Part shown: in pieces, positions 51,069 through 62,400 of the stretch
How the letters are laid out: every line of letters begins with the position of its first letter
How positions within the stretch are numbered: the stretch's first letter is position 1
NCBI RefSeq assembly: GCF_013032005.1
Contig: NZ_WQBE01000004.1
Coordinates: 124,001-188,000, forward strand
DNA length: 64,000 nucleotides
Direction of reading: 5' to 3'
Source: Ruegeria atlantica
GTDB taxonomy: Bacteria > Pseudomonadota > Alphaproteobacteria > Rhodobacterales > Rhodobacteraceae
Notes under the pieces: model-generated
Databases searched by the model: none
The model's input: the letters and a program-made list of their open reading frames with translations, nothing else
What the model was told of the DNA's origin: nothing
Made by a program: the position numbers and the translations under genes

Positions 51069-52322
51069 ATGAAACATAAAAGCCTGAAGCTGGCCTTATT
51101 GGGGACAACCCTGATGGCCACAACTGCCTATGCCGAAGACGTAACCCTGACCATCGAAAGCTGGCGCAATGATGACCTGACCCTGTGGCAGGACCAGATC
51201 ATTCCCGCGTTCGAAGCGCAGCACCCCGGAATCAAGATCGATTTCACCCCGTCAGCACCAGCAGAGTATAACGCCGTTTTAAACTCGAAACTGGACGCGG
51301 GTTCAGCCGGTGACCTGATCACCTGCCGCCCCTTTGACGCCTCTTTGGCGCTGTATGATGCAGGACACCTGACCGATCTGTCCGGAGTCGATGCGATGAG
51401 CAACTTCTCGGACGTGGCAAAATCGGCCTGGCAGACGGATGATGGCGCGGTCACATTCTGCGTTCCGATGGCTTCGGTAATTCATGGGTTCATATATAAC
51501 AAAGACGCATTTGCTGAACTTGGGATCGAAGTTCCAACGACCGAGGATGAGTTCTTTGCCGCGCTCGACAAGATTCGAGAAGATGGCAACTATATTCCGA
51601 TGGCGATGGGCACTAACGACCAGTGGGAAGCCGCCACGATGGGTTACAACAACATCGGGCCGAACTACTGGAAGGGTGAGGAAGGCCGTCAGGCCCTGAT
51701 CGCGGGCGAGCAAAAGCTTACCGATGAGGCCTGGACAGCCCCTTATGCCACATTGGCACGCTGGGGTGAGTATCTGGGCGACGGGTATGAGGCACAGACC
51801 TATCCCGATAGTCAGAACATCTTCACACTAGGTCGCGCGGCGATCTATCCCGCAGGCTCATGGGAAATCTCGGGCTTCAACACACAGGCCGATTTTGAGA
51901 TGGGTGCATTCAAGCCGCCAGTCCGTAACGCTGGCGACACCTGCTACATTTCGGACCACACCGATATCGGCATCGGCATGAACGCCGCGACTGAACATCC
52001 CGAGGCCGCCGAGACATTCTTGACCTGGGTCGCAAGCCCGGAATTTGCAGAAATTTTCGGCAATGCCCTGCCCGGCTTCTTCCCACTTTCCAACACGCCT
52101 GTCGAATTGCAAGATCCACTGGCCAAGGAAATCGTGGGCTGGCGCGACGAGTGTGAATCGACCATCCGCTCGACCTATCAAATCCTGTCGCGCGGTACAC
52201 CGAACCTTGAAAATGAAACCTGGGGCGCATCGGTTGCCGCCATCAAAGGCGCCAAATCCCCCGAGGATCTGGGTGCAGAATTGCAGGAAGGCCTCGCCTC
52301 CTGGTACGCACCACACCAGTAA
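51069..52322 (+). CDS. Sugar ABC transporter substrate-binding protein (CUT1, SBP_bac_1)
   Basis: 417 residues. The N-terminus has a Sec signal, MKHKSLKLALLGTTLMATTAYA, cleaved before EDVTLTIESWRND. The mature part is the extracellular solute-binding family 1 fold with QDQIIPAFEAQHPGIKIDFT, SKLDAGSAGDLITCR and AAEHPEAAETFLTWVASPEFAEIF-like segments. It captures the sugar in the periplasm, probably GlcNAc, chitobiose or a muropeptide sugar given the cluster. A strong hairpin follows in the gap before the permease gene. Confidence 0.92.
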   Translation: MKHKSLKLALLGTTLMATTAYAEDVTLTIESWRNDDLTLWQDQIIPAFEAQHPGIKIDFTPSAPAEYNAVLNSKLDAGSAGDLITCRPFDASLALYDAGHLTDLSGVDAMSNFSDVAKSAWQTDDGAVTFCVPMASVIHGFIYNKDAFAELGIEVPTTEDEFFAALDKIREDGNYIPMAMGTNDQWEAATMGYNNIGPNYWKGEEGRQALIAGEQKLTDEAWTAPYATLARWGEYLGDGYEAQTYPDSQNIFTLGRAAIYPAGSWEISGFNTQADFEMGAFKPPVRNAGDTCYISDHTDIGIGMNAATEHPEAAETFLTWVASPEFAEIFGNALPGFFPLSNTPVELQDPLAKEIVGWRDECESTIRSTYQILSRGTPNLENETWGASVAAIKGAKSPEDLGAELQEGLASWYAPHQ

Positions 52323-52332
52323 ACCCAATCAT

Positions 52333-52358
52333 ACCCGGGCGGCGGTGATCGCCCGGGT
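52333..52358 (+). other. Intra-operon hairpin between binding protein and permease
   Basis: ACCCGGGCG (52333-52341) pairs perfectly with CGCCCGGGT (52350-52358) around an eight-base loop. There is no T tract, so it is more likely an mRNA-stabilising or partial-attenuation element than a full terminator. Confidence 0.7.
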
Positions 52359-52387
52359 AAACCCGACACCCCATTGAAAGCAGTCCA

Positions 52388-53302
52388 ATGAACCGCCCCC
52401 GCTTCCGCTGGCATATCGTCGTGTTTCTGGCACCGGCCGTGCTGGTCTATACCGCGGTTATGATCTTTCCGCTGTTCAACACGCTGCGTCTGGCGCTGTT
52501 TACCGAGGTCGATCAGACCCGTGTGTTCGTAGGCCTACAGAATTTTCGAACGCTGTTCTTTGACCCGATCTGGTCCGAACAGTTCTGGAATGCACTGGGG
52601 AATAACTTCTGGTTTTTCCTGATCCATATGCTGGTGCAAAACCCCATTGGCATCGCACTGGCAGCGCTTCTCAGCCACCCACGGCTTCGATTTGCGGCCT
52701 TGTACCGGTCGGCGATCTTCATCCCTACGATCCTCAGCTTTGTGATTGTCGGCTTCGCCTGGAAATTGATCCTGTCGCCGATCTGGGGCATCGCTCCGTC
52801 AATGTTGGACGCGATTGGGCTGAAATCCCTGTTCGCTCCGTGGCTGGGAAAAGAGGAATACGCCCTGACCACGCTGGCGCTGATCTCGGTTTGGCAGTTC
52901 GTGGGCATACCGATGATGCTGATCTATGCCGCCTTGTTGACCATACCCGAAGAAATCCTTGAGGCAGGTGAGATTGACGGCATCACCGGGGCCTCGGCCT
53001 TTTGGAAAATCAAGCTGCCGCTGATCCTGCCGTCGATCGGGATCATCTCGATCCTAACCTTCGTAGGCAATTTCAACGCGTTCGATCTGATCTATGCGTC
53101 TCAAGGCGCGCTGGCCGGGCCGGATTTCTCGACCGATATTCTGGGTACATTCATGTATCGCACTTTCTTTGGCTTCCAATTGCAACTGGGCGATCCGCAT
53201 ATGGGATCAGCCATCGCCGGGGCCATGTTTGCCATCATCCTGGTGGGTGTCTGCATCTATCTGTTTGGCATCCAGACCCGGATGCGCCGGTATCAACTGT
53301 GA
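52388..53302 (+). CDS. Sugar ABC transporter permease, CUT1 (MalF/UgpA type)
   Basis: 304 residues with six membrane helices. The N-terminus is RWHIVVFLAPAVLVYTAVMIFPLF, and a periplasmic loop with TRVFVGLQNFRTLFFDPIW follows. The EAA motif is EEILEAGEIDGITGASAFWKIKLPLILPSIG near residue 193. It is the first of the two channel subunits of the importer. Spaced 65 bp from the binding protein, with the hairpin between. Confidence 0.93.
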   Translation: MNRPRFRWHIVVFLAPAVLVYTAVMIFPLFNTLRLALFTEVDQTRVFVGLQNFRTLFFDPIWSEQFWNALGNNFWFFLIHMLVQNPIGIALAALLSHPRLRFAALYRSAIFIPTILSFVIVGFAWKLILSPIWGIAPSMLDAIGLKSLFAPWLGKEEYALTTLALISVWQFVGIPMMLIYAALLTIPEEILEAGEIDGITGASAFWKIKLPLILPSIGIISILTFVGNFNAFDLIYASQGALAGPDFSTDILGTFMYRTFFGFQLQLGDPHMGSAIAGAMFAIILVGVCIYLFGIQTRMRRYQL

Positions 53303-53312
53303 GGGTGAACGG

Positions 53313-54152
53313 ATGAACAAAGCACGCCAAAATCCCTTCAACACCGCCGCGATGCACGGTGCGTTGATCCTGTATACGCTGATCGCCCTGTTCCCGGTCT
53401 TTGTCATTCTGATCAACAGCTTCAAAACCCGCCGCGCGATCTTTCGCGAACCCCTGGCCCTGCCCAGCGCAGACAGCTTTTCACTGATCGGGTACGAGAC
53501 GGTGATGAAGCAGGGGGATTTCTTCCTCTACTTCCAGAACTCGATGATCGTCACGGTCGCATCGCTGTTCTTCATTCTACTGCTTGGCGCCATGGCGGCC
53601 TATGCGCTGTCTGAATACCAGTTCAAAGGCAACCTGCTCATGGGGCTTTATCTGGCGCTGGGGATTATGATCCCTATCCGCATCGGCACTGTGGCGATCC
53701 TTGAGATGATGGTGGCGACCGGGCTGGTGAACACGCTGTGGGCGCTGATCCTTGTCTACACAGCGCAGGGGTTACCGCTGGCCGTATTCATACTGTCTGA
53801 ATTCATGCGGCAGGTCAGTGATGACCTGAAAAACGCAGGCCGCATTGACGGTCTGTCGGAATACACGATCTTTTTCCGACTGGTCCTGCCACTGGTTCGT
53901 CCGGCAATGGCAACTGTAGCCGTGTTCAACATGATCCCGATCTGGAATGACCTGTGGTTCCCGCTGATCCTTGCCCCGGCTGAAGAAACCAAAACACTGA
54001 CGCTGGGCAGTCAGGTCTTTATCGGCCAGTTCGTGACCGACTGGAACGCGGTTCTTTCGGCCCTGTCGATGGCAATCCTGCCAGTTCTGGTTCTCTACGT
54101 AATTTTCTCGCGCCAACTGATCCGTGGCATCACATCCGGAGCTGTCAAATGA
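53313..54152 (+). CDS. Sugar ABC transporter permease, CUT1 (MalG/UgpE type)
   Basis: 279 residues from the ATG giving MNKARQNPFNTAAMHGAL, with GAGGGTGAACGG upstream; a longer frame overlaps the previous gene and is rejected. Six helices, with NSFKTRRAIFREPLALP after the first. The EAA motif is DDLKNAGRIDGLSEYTIFFRLVLPLVRPA near residue 170. The C-terminus ends SRQLIRGITSGAVK, as usual. The next start overlaps by four bases. Confidence 0.93.
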   Translation: MNKARQNPFNTAAMHGALILYTLIALFPVFVILINSFKTRRAIFREPLALPSADSFSLIGYETVMKQGDFFLYFQNSMIVTVASLFFILLLGAMAAYALSEYQFKGNLLMGLYLALGIMIPIRIGTVAILEMMVATGLVNTLWALILVYTAQGLPLAVFILSEFMRQVSDDLKNAGRIDGLSEYTIFFRLVLPLVRPAMATVAVFNMIPIWNDLWFPLILAPAEETKTLTLGSQVFIGQFVTDWNAVLSALSMAILPVLVLYVIFSRQLIRGITSGAVK

Positions 54153-55179
54153 CCCGTGTACTGATCGCAGGTCTGGGCAATATGGGGCTAAGCCATGCGC
54201 TGGCCCATCACCACCACCCCGATGCGCAAATCGTCGGGCTGGTGAACCGATCGGGGCGCGTAGATCACACCGAACTTTCGGATTATCCAGCGTATTCGGA
54301 TTTCGAAACTGCTCTGAATGAGACCCGCCCCGATATGGCTGTGATCGCGACCTATTCCGACAGCCACGCCGATTACGCCTGTGCGGCGATGCAGGCAGGC
54401 GCGCATGTCTTCGTCGAAAAGCCGCTAGCCACCAACGTCGCTGACGCGCGGCGGGTGGTGGAAACCGCCACGCGGCTGAACCGCAAGCTGGTCGTGGGCT
54501 ATATCCTGCGCCACCACCCGTCTTGGATGCGCTTGATCACCGAGGCGCGCAATCTCGGCGGGCCATATGTGTTCCGTCTGAACCTGAACCAGCAATCCTC
54601 GGGCGCGGAATGGGAAACGCATAAGGCGCTGATGCAAACGACCTCACCCATTGTCGATTGCGGAGTTCATTATGTCGACGTCATGTGCCAGATCACCGAT
54701 GCGCAGCCTGTCCGGGTTCATGGGATGGGTCTGCGCCTATCCGATGAAATCGCCGAGGACATGTACAATTACGGTCAGTTTCAGGTGGTTTTCGATGACG
54801 GCTCGGTCGGCTGGTACGAGGCCGGATGGGGCCCAATGATGTCTGAAACAGCATTTTTCGTGAAAGATATCGTGTCGCCCAACGGATCGGTTTCGATCAC
54901 CGATGGCAATAAAGGCGCATCTTCCGATATTGATGGGCATACAAAGGTCGGTGGCCTTCTGGTCCATACGCCACAAGGTGATCGAACCATCGATATGCCC
55001 GATGAACCCGGCCATCAGGAACTCTGCGATGCCGAACAAGCCTATATGCTGCGCGCAATCGCCGAAGACATCGACCTGACCCGTCATATGAATGACGCCG
55101 TTCAATCCCTCGCCATTTGTCTGGCTGCGGATGAAAGCATCCGCACCGGCCAGCCCGTTTCCCTTGAGGAGCCCGCAAA

Positions 55180-55183
<4 letters not shown>
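54149..55183 (+). CDS. Gfo/Idh/MocA-family NAD(P)-dependent oxidoreductase
   Basis: 344 residues in ATGA overlap with the permease. The N-terminal Rossmann fold has VLIAGLGNMGLSHALAHHHHP and VFVEKPLATNVADARR with the EKP motif near residue 92. The C-terminal domain has VDCGVHYVDVMCQIT with the conserved DxxxH-like catalytic region near residue 169. The family oxidises or reduces sugars and cyclitols, usually at C1 to C3. Location between permease and ATPase genes means it acts on the imported sugar or a derivative, which suggests an uncommon substrate. Confidence 0.9.
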
Positions 55184-56175
<992 letters not shown>

Positions 56176-56193
56176 ATGTCGCAGGCACGCGTG

Positions 56194-56260
56194 TTTTTCT
56201 GCGGAATAATCGCGCACCAGAACGCGCGGATTCCCGCAGAGAAAAGGCCTTTTCCCTTTT
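56194..56260 (+). terminator. Large hairpin after the amino-sugar ABC operon
   Basis: TTTTTCTGCGGAAT (from 56194) pairs with ATTCCCGCAGAGAAAA (to about 56245) with small bulges, enclosing an inner CGCGC/GCGCG stem. T-rich sequence follows (CCTTTTCCCTTTT). It could also act on the opposite strand. Confidence 0.55.
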
Positions 56261-56378
56261 CATTGCACGCAAAATTCTGAAAGATCAGGCCTCTCCCTTA
56301 ATGGGGTTGTTATCAAGCTGTCACAAAGAAATTCTAATTGCCTTTCATCTGCTATTTTCTGACAGCCAGGAGCTATCC

Positions 56379-58268
56379 ATGAAAGACATTGATCCCACCA
56401 CCCTGTCCGCCGACGATTGGGACGAGCTGCATTTCCCCCGCCCCGAAGGAAACGACTTTGACCGTATTGTAGAAAGCGCCATTTCGCGCCGAGGTTTTCT
56501 GGGTGGTGTGCTAGCATTTGGATCAGGCGCTGCCGCTATGGGCGCGGGTCTGATGGGGTCGACTGCCGCTCATGCCGTCACCACGTCGCGCTTTGCATTC
56601 ACGCCGATTGCTGCGCAGACCGATGGCACCGTGCAAGTGCCCGAAGGGTATGAGTGGAAAATTCTGATGCGTTGGGGCGATCCACTGTTTTCCGATGCCG
56701 ATGGCTATGACCTGACGGATGGCGGCCCATTGGACAAATCAGACCGTATCTTCGGTGAAAACACTGATGGGATGGAGACATTTTCGTTCCAGGGTCATGA
56801 GCTGATCGCCATCAACCACGAATACCCGAACCGCAAGATCAACATGCCAGCTGCGCAGGAAGGCGTGCCCGCCAACGCGGACGATGTTTTGAAGCTGCAG
56901 AACATTCAGGGTGTGACCGTGATGGAGATCGCCGAAGGCCCCAACGGCTGGTCGGTTGTCAAAGACAGCCCATTCAATCGCCGTATCCACCACAATACGC
57001 CGATGAAGATCGTAGGCCCCGCTGCGGGTCACGATCTGCTGAAGACGCAGGCCGACCCGACCGGCACGGCGTCTCTGGGCACCATGAACAACTGTGGCGC
57101 GGGTAAAACGCCATGGGGCACATACCTGACCTGCGAAGAGAACTTTAACGGCTATTTCGGATCGTCCGATGAAAACGCCAGCTACGACCAAAAGGTGGCA
57201 GACGGCTTCAAACGTTACGGTGTCAAATCCGAAAGCTGGAACGGGTATGAGCTTTTCGATCCGCGTTTCGACACGTCAAAAAACCCAAACGAACCGCACC
57301 GCGCGGGTTGGATCGTGGAAATCGACCCGACCAAGCCGAACAGCACGCCGGTCAAGCACACCGGCCTGGGCCGCTTCAAACACGAAAACGCCGAGGTGAC
57401 ACTGGCCGCAAATGGCCGTGTGGTTGTCTATATGGGCGATGACGAGCGCGGCGAGTACTTGTACAAGTTCGTCTCGAACGGCACCTATCAGCCGGGTGGC
57501 GAAACCGAGAGCTTGCTGAATGACGGAACGCTGTACGTTGCCAAGTTCAACGACGATGCGACCGGCGAATGGCTGCCACTGACGCCGGAAACGACTAGCA
57601 TGGATGATGCTGAAATCCGGATCTTTACCCGCATGGCAGCGTCGGCCGTAGGTGGCACCACTATGGACCGCCCAGAATGGGTGGCGTCGAGCCCGGTAGC
57701 GGTCGAGGCCTACTGTTGCCTCACCAACAACAAGAACCGTGGTGTCAAACCGAATGCCGGTGGTGACGACACGTCGGTCAATGCCGCCAACCCACGTGAG
57801 GCCAACAAGTACGGTCAGATCGTCCGCTGGCGACCCTCGAATGACGATCACGCCGCAGACACGTTTGACTGGGATCTCTATGTCATGGCGGGCAACCCGA
57901 CGGTGCATTCCGACAACCGCGCTGGTTCGCCGAATGTGAATGAGGGTAACCTGTTCAACTCGCCCGATGGCATGGTCATCGACTCGACAGGCCTGATCTG
58001 GATTCAGACCGACGGTAAGGACAACAATGAGGGTGACTTTGCTGGCAATGGCAATAACCAGATGCTGGTCGGCGACCCGGTGACCGGCGAAATCGTACGG
58101 TTTATGACGGGCCCCAATGGTTGCGAGGTCACCGGCTTGGCCTGGTCCAACGACCTGCGCACCATGTTTGTGGGCATTCAGCATCCGGGCAGCAACTGGC
58201 CCGATGGCGGTACACCGCGATCATCGGTCATCGCCATCAAGCGCTCCGACAACGGTTTGGTCGGCTAA
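56379..58268 (+). CDS. phoX: PhoX-type alkaline phosphatase (DUF839)
   Basis: 629 residues from the ATG giving MKDIDPTTLSADDWDEL, preceded by CCAGGAGCTATCC; an upstream in-frame ATG is rejected. The Tat signal is SRRGFLGGVLAFGSGAAAMG near residue 36. The mature protein is the DUF839 beta-propeller of calcium-dependent PhoX phosphatases, with GAGKTPWGTYLTCEENFNGYF, EPHRAGWIVEIDPTKPNSTPV and SPDGMVIDSTGLIWIQTDG. It releases phosphate from monoesters and is common in marine Rhodobacterales. A lone Pho-box-like half-site CTGTCAC lies at 56318, without a partner. Confidence 0.9.
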   Translation: MKDIDPTTLSADDWDELHFPRPEGNDFDRIVESAISRRGFLGGVLAFGSGAAAMGAGLMGSTAAHAVTTSRFAFTPIAAQTDGTVQVPEGYEWKILMRWGDPLFSDADGYDLTDGGPLDKSDRIFGENTDGMETFSFQGHELIAINHEYPNRKINMPAAQEGVPANADDVLKLQNIQGVTVMEIAEGPNGWSVVKDSPFNRRIHHNTPMKIVGPAAGHDLLKTQADPTGTASLGTMNNCGAGKTPWGTYLTCEENFNGYFGSSDENASYDQKVADGFKRYGVKSESWNGYELFDPRFDTSKNPNEPHRAGWIVEIDPTKPNSTPVKHTGLGRFKHENAEVTLAANGRVVVYMGDDERGEYLYKFVSNGTYQPGGETESLLNDGTLYVAKFNDDATGEWLPLTPETTSMDDAEIRIFTRMAASAVGGTTMDRPEWVASSPVAVEAYCCLTNNKNRGVKPNAGGDDTSVNAANPREANKYGQIVRWRPSNDDHAADTFDWDLYVMAGNPTVHSDNRAGSPNVNEGNLFNSPDGMVIDSTGLIWIQTDGKDNNEGDFAGNGNNQMLVGDPVTGEIVRFMTGPNGCEVTGLAWSNDLRTMFVGIQHPGSNWPDGGTPRSSVIAIKRSDNGLVG

Positions 58269-58273
58269 ACGTC

Positions 58274-58302
58274 AAAAAAGCCCCCACTCTATAGTTAGGG
58301 CG
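58274..58302. terminator. Bidirectional terminator between phoX and the TPR gene
   Basis: GCCC (58280-58283) pairs with GGGC (58298-58301), flanked by six As on one side and TTTT on the other, so each strand has a T tract. It lies between two convergent stop codons. Confidence 0.55.
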
Positions 58303-58307
58303 TTTTG

Positions 58308-58871
58308 TCAGATATCCTCACCCGGAGGCGCCAGTGGCCCTCCGGGTGCCAGAAGATGACGCTCCGAAAGCCACGGGTTCAGTTCCAGCGCTTGGTTCAA
58401 AGCTTCGCGCGCCTCATCAATCCTTTGCAATCCCAACAAGGTCAGGGCGCGCCCGCTGATGGCCGCCACATGGTTAGGCGACAGTTCGATCGCCTTGTCC
58501 AGATCGGGTAACGCGGCCTGAAAATCCTGCCGCAAATAATGCGCAAAGGCGCGCTGGTTGTACCCTTCGGCATATGACGGGCAATAGGCGACCAGCTTGT
58601 TGAAATCCTCGATAGCGCCCAGCAGATCCCATGCGTTTCGGCGCGTCATGCCTCGGTCCAGAACCGCCTGCGCGCTTTCATCAGGTGCGTCCGTCCAAAA
58701 CTCCCACAATTGGTTCGACAAGAGACGGGCGGCCTGTTCGTTTTCGGCCTGTTGTATCTGGGCGATTACGCCACTGACATCGGCGCTGTGATCCGGCGCA
58801 ACAGGGCATTCATCGGCATGCGCTGTTGTGGATGTTATTAACAGGATGGCGGCATAGGTGATCTGTTTCAT
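58308..58871 (-). CDS. Exported TPR-repeat protein
   Basis: 187 residues. Sec signal MKQITYAAILLITSTTAHA precedes DECPVAPDHS. Two to three tetratricopeptide repeats follow at about residues 80-170, with the repeat NAWDLLGAIEDFNKLVAYCPSYAEGYNQRAFAHYLRQDFQAALPDLDKAIELSPNHVAA. TPR proteins bind partners; this one is periplasmic and of unknown role. Two cysteines (C22, near C105) might pair. Convergent with phoX. Confidence 0.82.
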   Translation of the reverse strand: MKQITYAAILLITSTTAHADECPVAPDHSADVSGVIAQIQQAENEQAARLLSNQLWEFWTDAPDESAQAVLDRGMTRRNAWDLLGAIEDFNKLVAYCPSYAEGYNQRAFAHYLRQDFQAALPDLDKAIELSPNHVAAISGRALTLLGLQRIDEAREALNQALELNPWLSERHLLAPGGPLAPPGEDI

Positions 58872-58901
58872 GACCCAATGGTGACGCGTGCGGGGTTTTC
58901 G

Positions 58902-59390
58902 TCAACCCATCCCGTCAATGGCACCGGACACGCCCGTCTCTTTCACCGCTTCCATAGCGACGAAGGTCGATGTGTTGGCCACATGCGGCAGGGATGAGAT
59001 TTTCTCGGCCAGCACCGCGCGGTATTCCGACATCGAGCCGGTACGAATTTTCAACAAATAGTCAAAATTTGACGCAATCATATGGGCTTGCTCGATCTCG
59101 GCCACCCTACGCACTGCCGCGTTGAACTCGGCAAGGGCCTTCTCGCGCGTGTCGGTCAGGCGCACCTCGACAAAGGCGACGTGATCCAGACCAAGACGGA
59201 TCGGGTCCAGCAGGGCACGGTATCCGGTGATGATACCCTCGGCCTCAAGTCTTTTCACACGTGCTTGAGTTGGAGATTTCGACAACCCGATCCGCCGCGC
59301 AAGGTCGGCAACCGAAATGCGCCCGTCCTCGGCCAGAATCGCCAGGATCGACCGGTCGAACCGATCCAGATCGGGATTATCTTTTTGCAT
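58902..59390 (-). CDS. Lrp/AsnC-family regulator of proline catabolism (PutR-like)
   Basis: 162 residues. N-terminal HTH: LDRFDRSILAILAEDGRISVADLARRIGLSKSPTQARVKRLEAEG, then the RAM/AsnC ligand domain with YRALLDPIRLGLDHVAFVEVRLTD and EIEQAHMIASNFDYLLKIRTG. It is divergent from putA, with 102 bp between starts. In alphaproteobacteria, Lrp-type PutR regulators activate putA in response to proline. The inverted repeat at 59406-59456 is the likely binding site. Confidence 0.9.
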   Translation of the reverse strand: MQKDNPDLDRFDRSILAILAEDGRISVADLARRIGLSKSPTQARVKRLEAEGIITGYRALLDPIRLGLDHVAFVEVRLTDTREKALAEFNAAVRRVAEIEQAHMIASNFDYLLKIRTGSMSEYRAVLAEKISSLPHVANTSTFVAMEAVKETGVSGAIDGMG

Positions 59391-59405
59391 CGCTGAACCT
59401 CGAAA

Positions 59406-59456
59406 TTTCAGAACATTCGCCTACCATTTTTTGAACTTAAGGCGATTGTCCTGAAA
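59406..59456. promoter_or_regulatory. Inverted repeat between the Lrp regulator and putA
   Basis: TTTCAGAACATTCGCC (59406-59421) and GGCGATTGTCCTGAAA (59441-59456) are complementary at 14 of 16 positions, with a 19-bp AT-rich spacer. It fills the gap between the two divergent start codons, as expected for an Lrp-family operator. Confidence 0.6.
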
Positions 59457-59492
59457 AATCGACTGTATACTCCCCAAAAGCCCGGAGGATAC

Positions 59493-62400
59493 ATGACACA
59501 CAGCCTGCGCACCCATATCGACGGCCAGACCTATGCTGACCAGTCTGCAGTATTGGATCAGTTGGTCGAACATGCCAACCTACCCCAAGCCGACCGCACG
59601 GCGATCTGCGCAGCAGCGGCTCAGTTGGTGCGTGACATCCGGTCCAGTACTTCGCCCGGCATGATGGAGGTGTTTCTGGCCGAATACGGCCTGTCCACCG
59701 ACGAGGGCATCGCGCTGATGTGTCTGGCCGAGGCGCTGCTGCGCGTCCCTGATGCCGACACCATCGACGCGCTGATCGAGGACAAGATTGCGCCGTCGGA
59801 TTGGGGCAAACATCTGGGGCAGTCATCGTCTTCGCTGGTGAACGCGTCAACTTGGGCGCTGATGCTGACCGGAAAGGTTCTGGACGAGGGCAAAGCGTCG
59901 CCCGTCGGCGCCCTGCGTGGGGCCATCAAACGATTGGGCGAACCGGTGATCCGTACGGCCGTTGGCCGCGCGATGAAAGAAATGGGCCGTCAATTCGTAC
60001 TGGGTGAGACTATCCAGTCCGCCATGGACCGGGCCGCCGGGATGGAGGCAAAGGGTTACACCTATTCCTACGACATGCTGGGCGAGGCGGCGCGCACCGA
60101 AGCTGACGCCGCCCGTTATCACCTGTCTTATTCCCGCGCTATCGCGGCCATTGCCGATGCCTGCACCCATGACGATATCCGGGCCAATCCGGGGATATCG
60201 GTAAAGCTGTCAGCCCTGCATCCGCGCTATGAATTGGCGCAGGAACAACGGGTGATGGAAGAGCTTGTCCCTCGCCTGCGCGCCCTGTGTCTGTTGGCCA
60301 AAGCCGCCGGTATGGGCCTGAATGTAGACGCCGAGGAAGCCGACCGCCTGTCGCTTTCCCTGCAAGTGATCGAAGCCGTTATGGGCGAGCCCGCATTGGC
60401 CGGTTGGGATGGTTTCGGCATTGTCGTGCAAGCCTATGGTCCGCGTGCGGGGCTTGTTCTGGACACGCTCTATGACATGGCAGAACGTCATGACCGCAAA
60501 CTGATGGTCCGACTGGTCAAGGGGGCCTATTGGGATACCGAGGTCAAGCGCGCGCAGGTCGAGGGTGTCGACGGTTTCCCGGTTTTCACGCGTAAGGCGG
60601 CGACCGATATCTCGTACATCGCCAATGCCCGCAAGCTGTTGGGTATGACCGACCGGATTTACCCGCAATTTGCCACCCATAACGCCCATACGGTCAGCGC
60701 AATCCTGCATATGGCCGACGCGCAACCGTTCGAGTTTCAGCGTTTGCATGGCATGGGCGAAACTTTGCATCAGATCGTTCGCGATCAAAGCAACACTCGC
60801 TGCCGAATTTACGCTCCGGTCGGAGCACATCGCGATCTTTTGGCCTATCTGGTGCGGCGTTTGCTTGAAAACGGTGCGAACTCATCCTTCGTGAACCAGA
60901 TCGTCGATGAAAATGTGCCACCCGAGGAGGTCGCCTCGGACCCATTCGACACCATTGCAGAACCAAAATCACCGCTGCCAACCGGCCCTGAACTGTTTCA
61001 ACCCGAGCGACCCAATTCTAAAGGGTTCGATCTGCAACACACACCGACGCTCGATCGGATTGACGCCGCCCGCGATGCGTTTCGCGCGCATCACTGGTAC
61101 GCACAGCCGCTTCTGTCACAAGACGCGCATCCCGACGCTGACGAACCCGTCACCAATCCGGCGCATCCACAGGACCGTCCGGGCGCAGTCGCCCCGGCCA
61201 GCGCGCAGGATGTCGAACTTGCCTTGGCCACGGCGGCTCAGTGGAATGCTCCGGCTGAACAACGGGCGCAGGTATTGAATACAGCAGCTGATCTGTACGA
61301 AGCACATTATGGTGAGCTTTTCGCTCTGCTGGCGCGAGAGGCTGGTAAATCGATTCCCGATGCGGTCGCTGAACTGCGCGAGGCGGTCGATTTCCTTCGT
61401 TATTATGCTGCTAATATCCCGGCGGCCGAACCGGCGGGCACGTTTACTTGCATCAGCCCCTGGAACTTTCCGCTGGCAATCTTTACCGGGCAGATTTCGG
61501 CGGCTTTGGCCACCGGCAACGCCGTTCTAGCCAAGCCTGCGCCGCAAACGCCGTTGGTCGCGCACCGGGCTGTCCAACTGCTGCACGAGGCCGGAGTACC
61601 GCGCGACGTTCTGCAACTGCTGCCCGGTGGGCCGTCCGTCGGGGCGGCGTTGACGTCAGACCCGCGCGTGTCTGGGGTCGCCTTTACAGGCTCGACCGCC
61701 ACCGCATTGAAAATTCGTTCAGCAATGGCAGAGAGCCTGAAACCTGGCACGCCTTTGATCGCGGAAACCGGCGGATTGAACGCCATGATTGTGGACAGCA
61801 CCGCACTGCCTGAACAAGCCGTGCAATCCATTATCGAAAGCGCATTTCAATCTGCGGGTCAGAGATGCTCGGCCCTGCGCTGCCTCTATGTGCAGGAAGA
61901 TATCGCCGACGACTTGCTGACCATGCTGACCGGCGCGATGGAGGTTTTGCAGGTCGGTGACCCATGGCTTTTGTCGACCGATTGCGGCCCGGTCATTGAT
62001 CAGGACGCGCTGCAAGGCATTGCGGACCACATCGCGCAAGCGCGCGCAGAAGGCAGGGTGGTGAAGGAACTGAACACGCCCCCCGAAGGGACTTTCATCG
62101 CCCCTACCCTGATCGAAATCCCCGGTATCAGCGCACTGGAGCGTGAAGTGTTTGGCCCGGTTCTGCATGTCGTCCGCTTCAAGGCTGCTGAGATTGATCA
62201 GGTCATCGCCGACATCAATGCCACAGGTTATGGGCTGACTTTCGGCCTGCACACCCGCATCGATGACCGGGTGCAGCACATCACTGAGGCCGTTCACGCG
62301 GGCAACATTTATGTCAACCGCAACCAGATTGGGGCGATCGTGGGATCTCAGCCCTTTGGCGGCGAAGGTCTGTCGGGCACCGGACCCAAGGCGGGTGGGC

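Noticed and set aside
53094..54152. Longer start for the second sugar permease
   Set aside because: Extends over 200 bp into the first permease gene; the ATG at 53313 has a ribosome-binding site and begins at the expected helix.
56318..56335. Pho box upstream of phoX
   Set aside because: Only one half-site, CTGTCAC, is present; the expected second repeat 11 bp later does not match.
57276..58184. 302-codon minus-strand frame inside phoX
   Set aside because: Antisense shadow of a DUF839 protein with a Tat signal; no start context.
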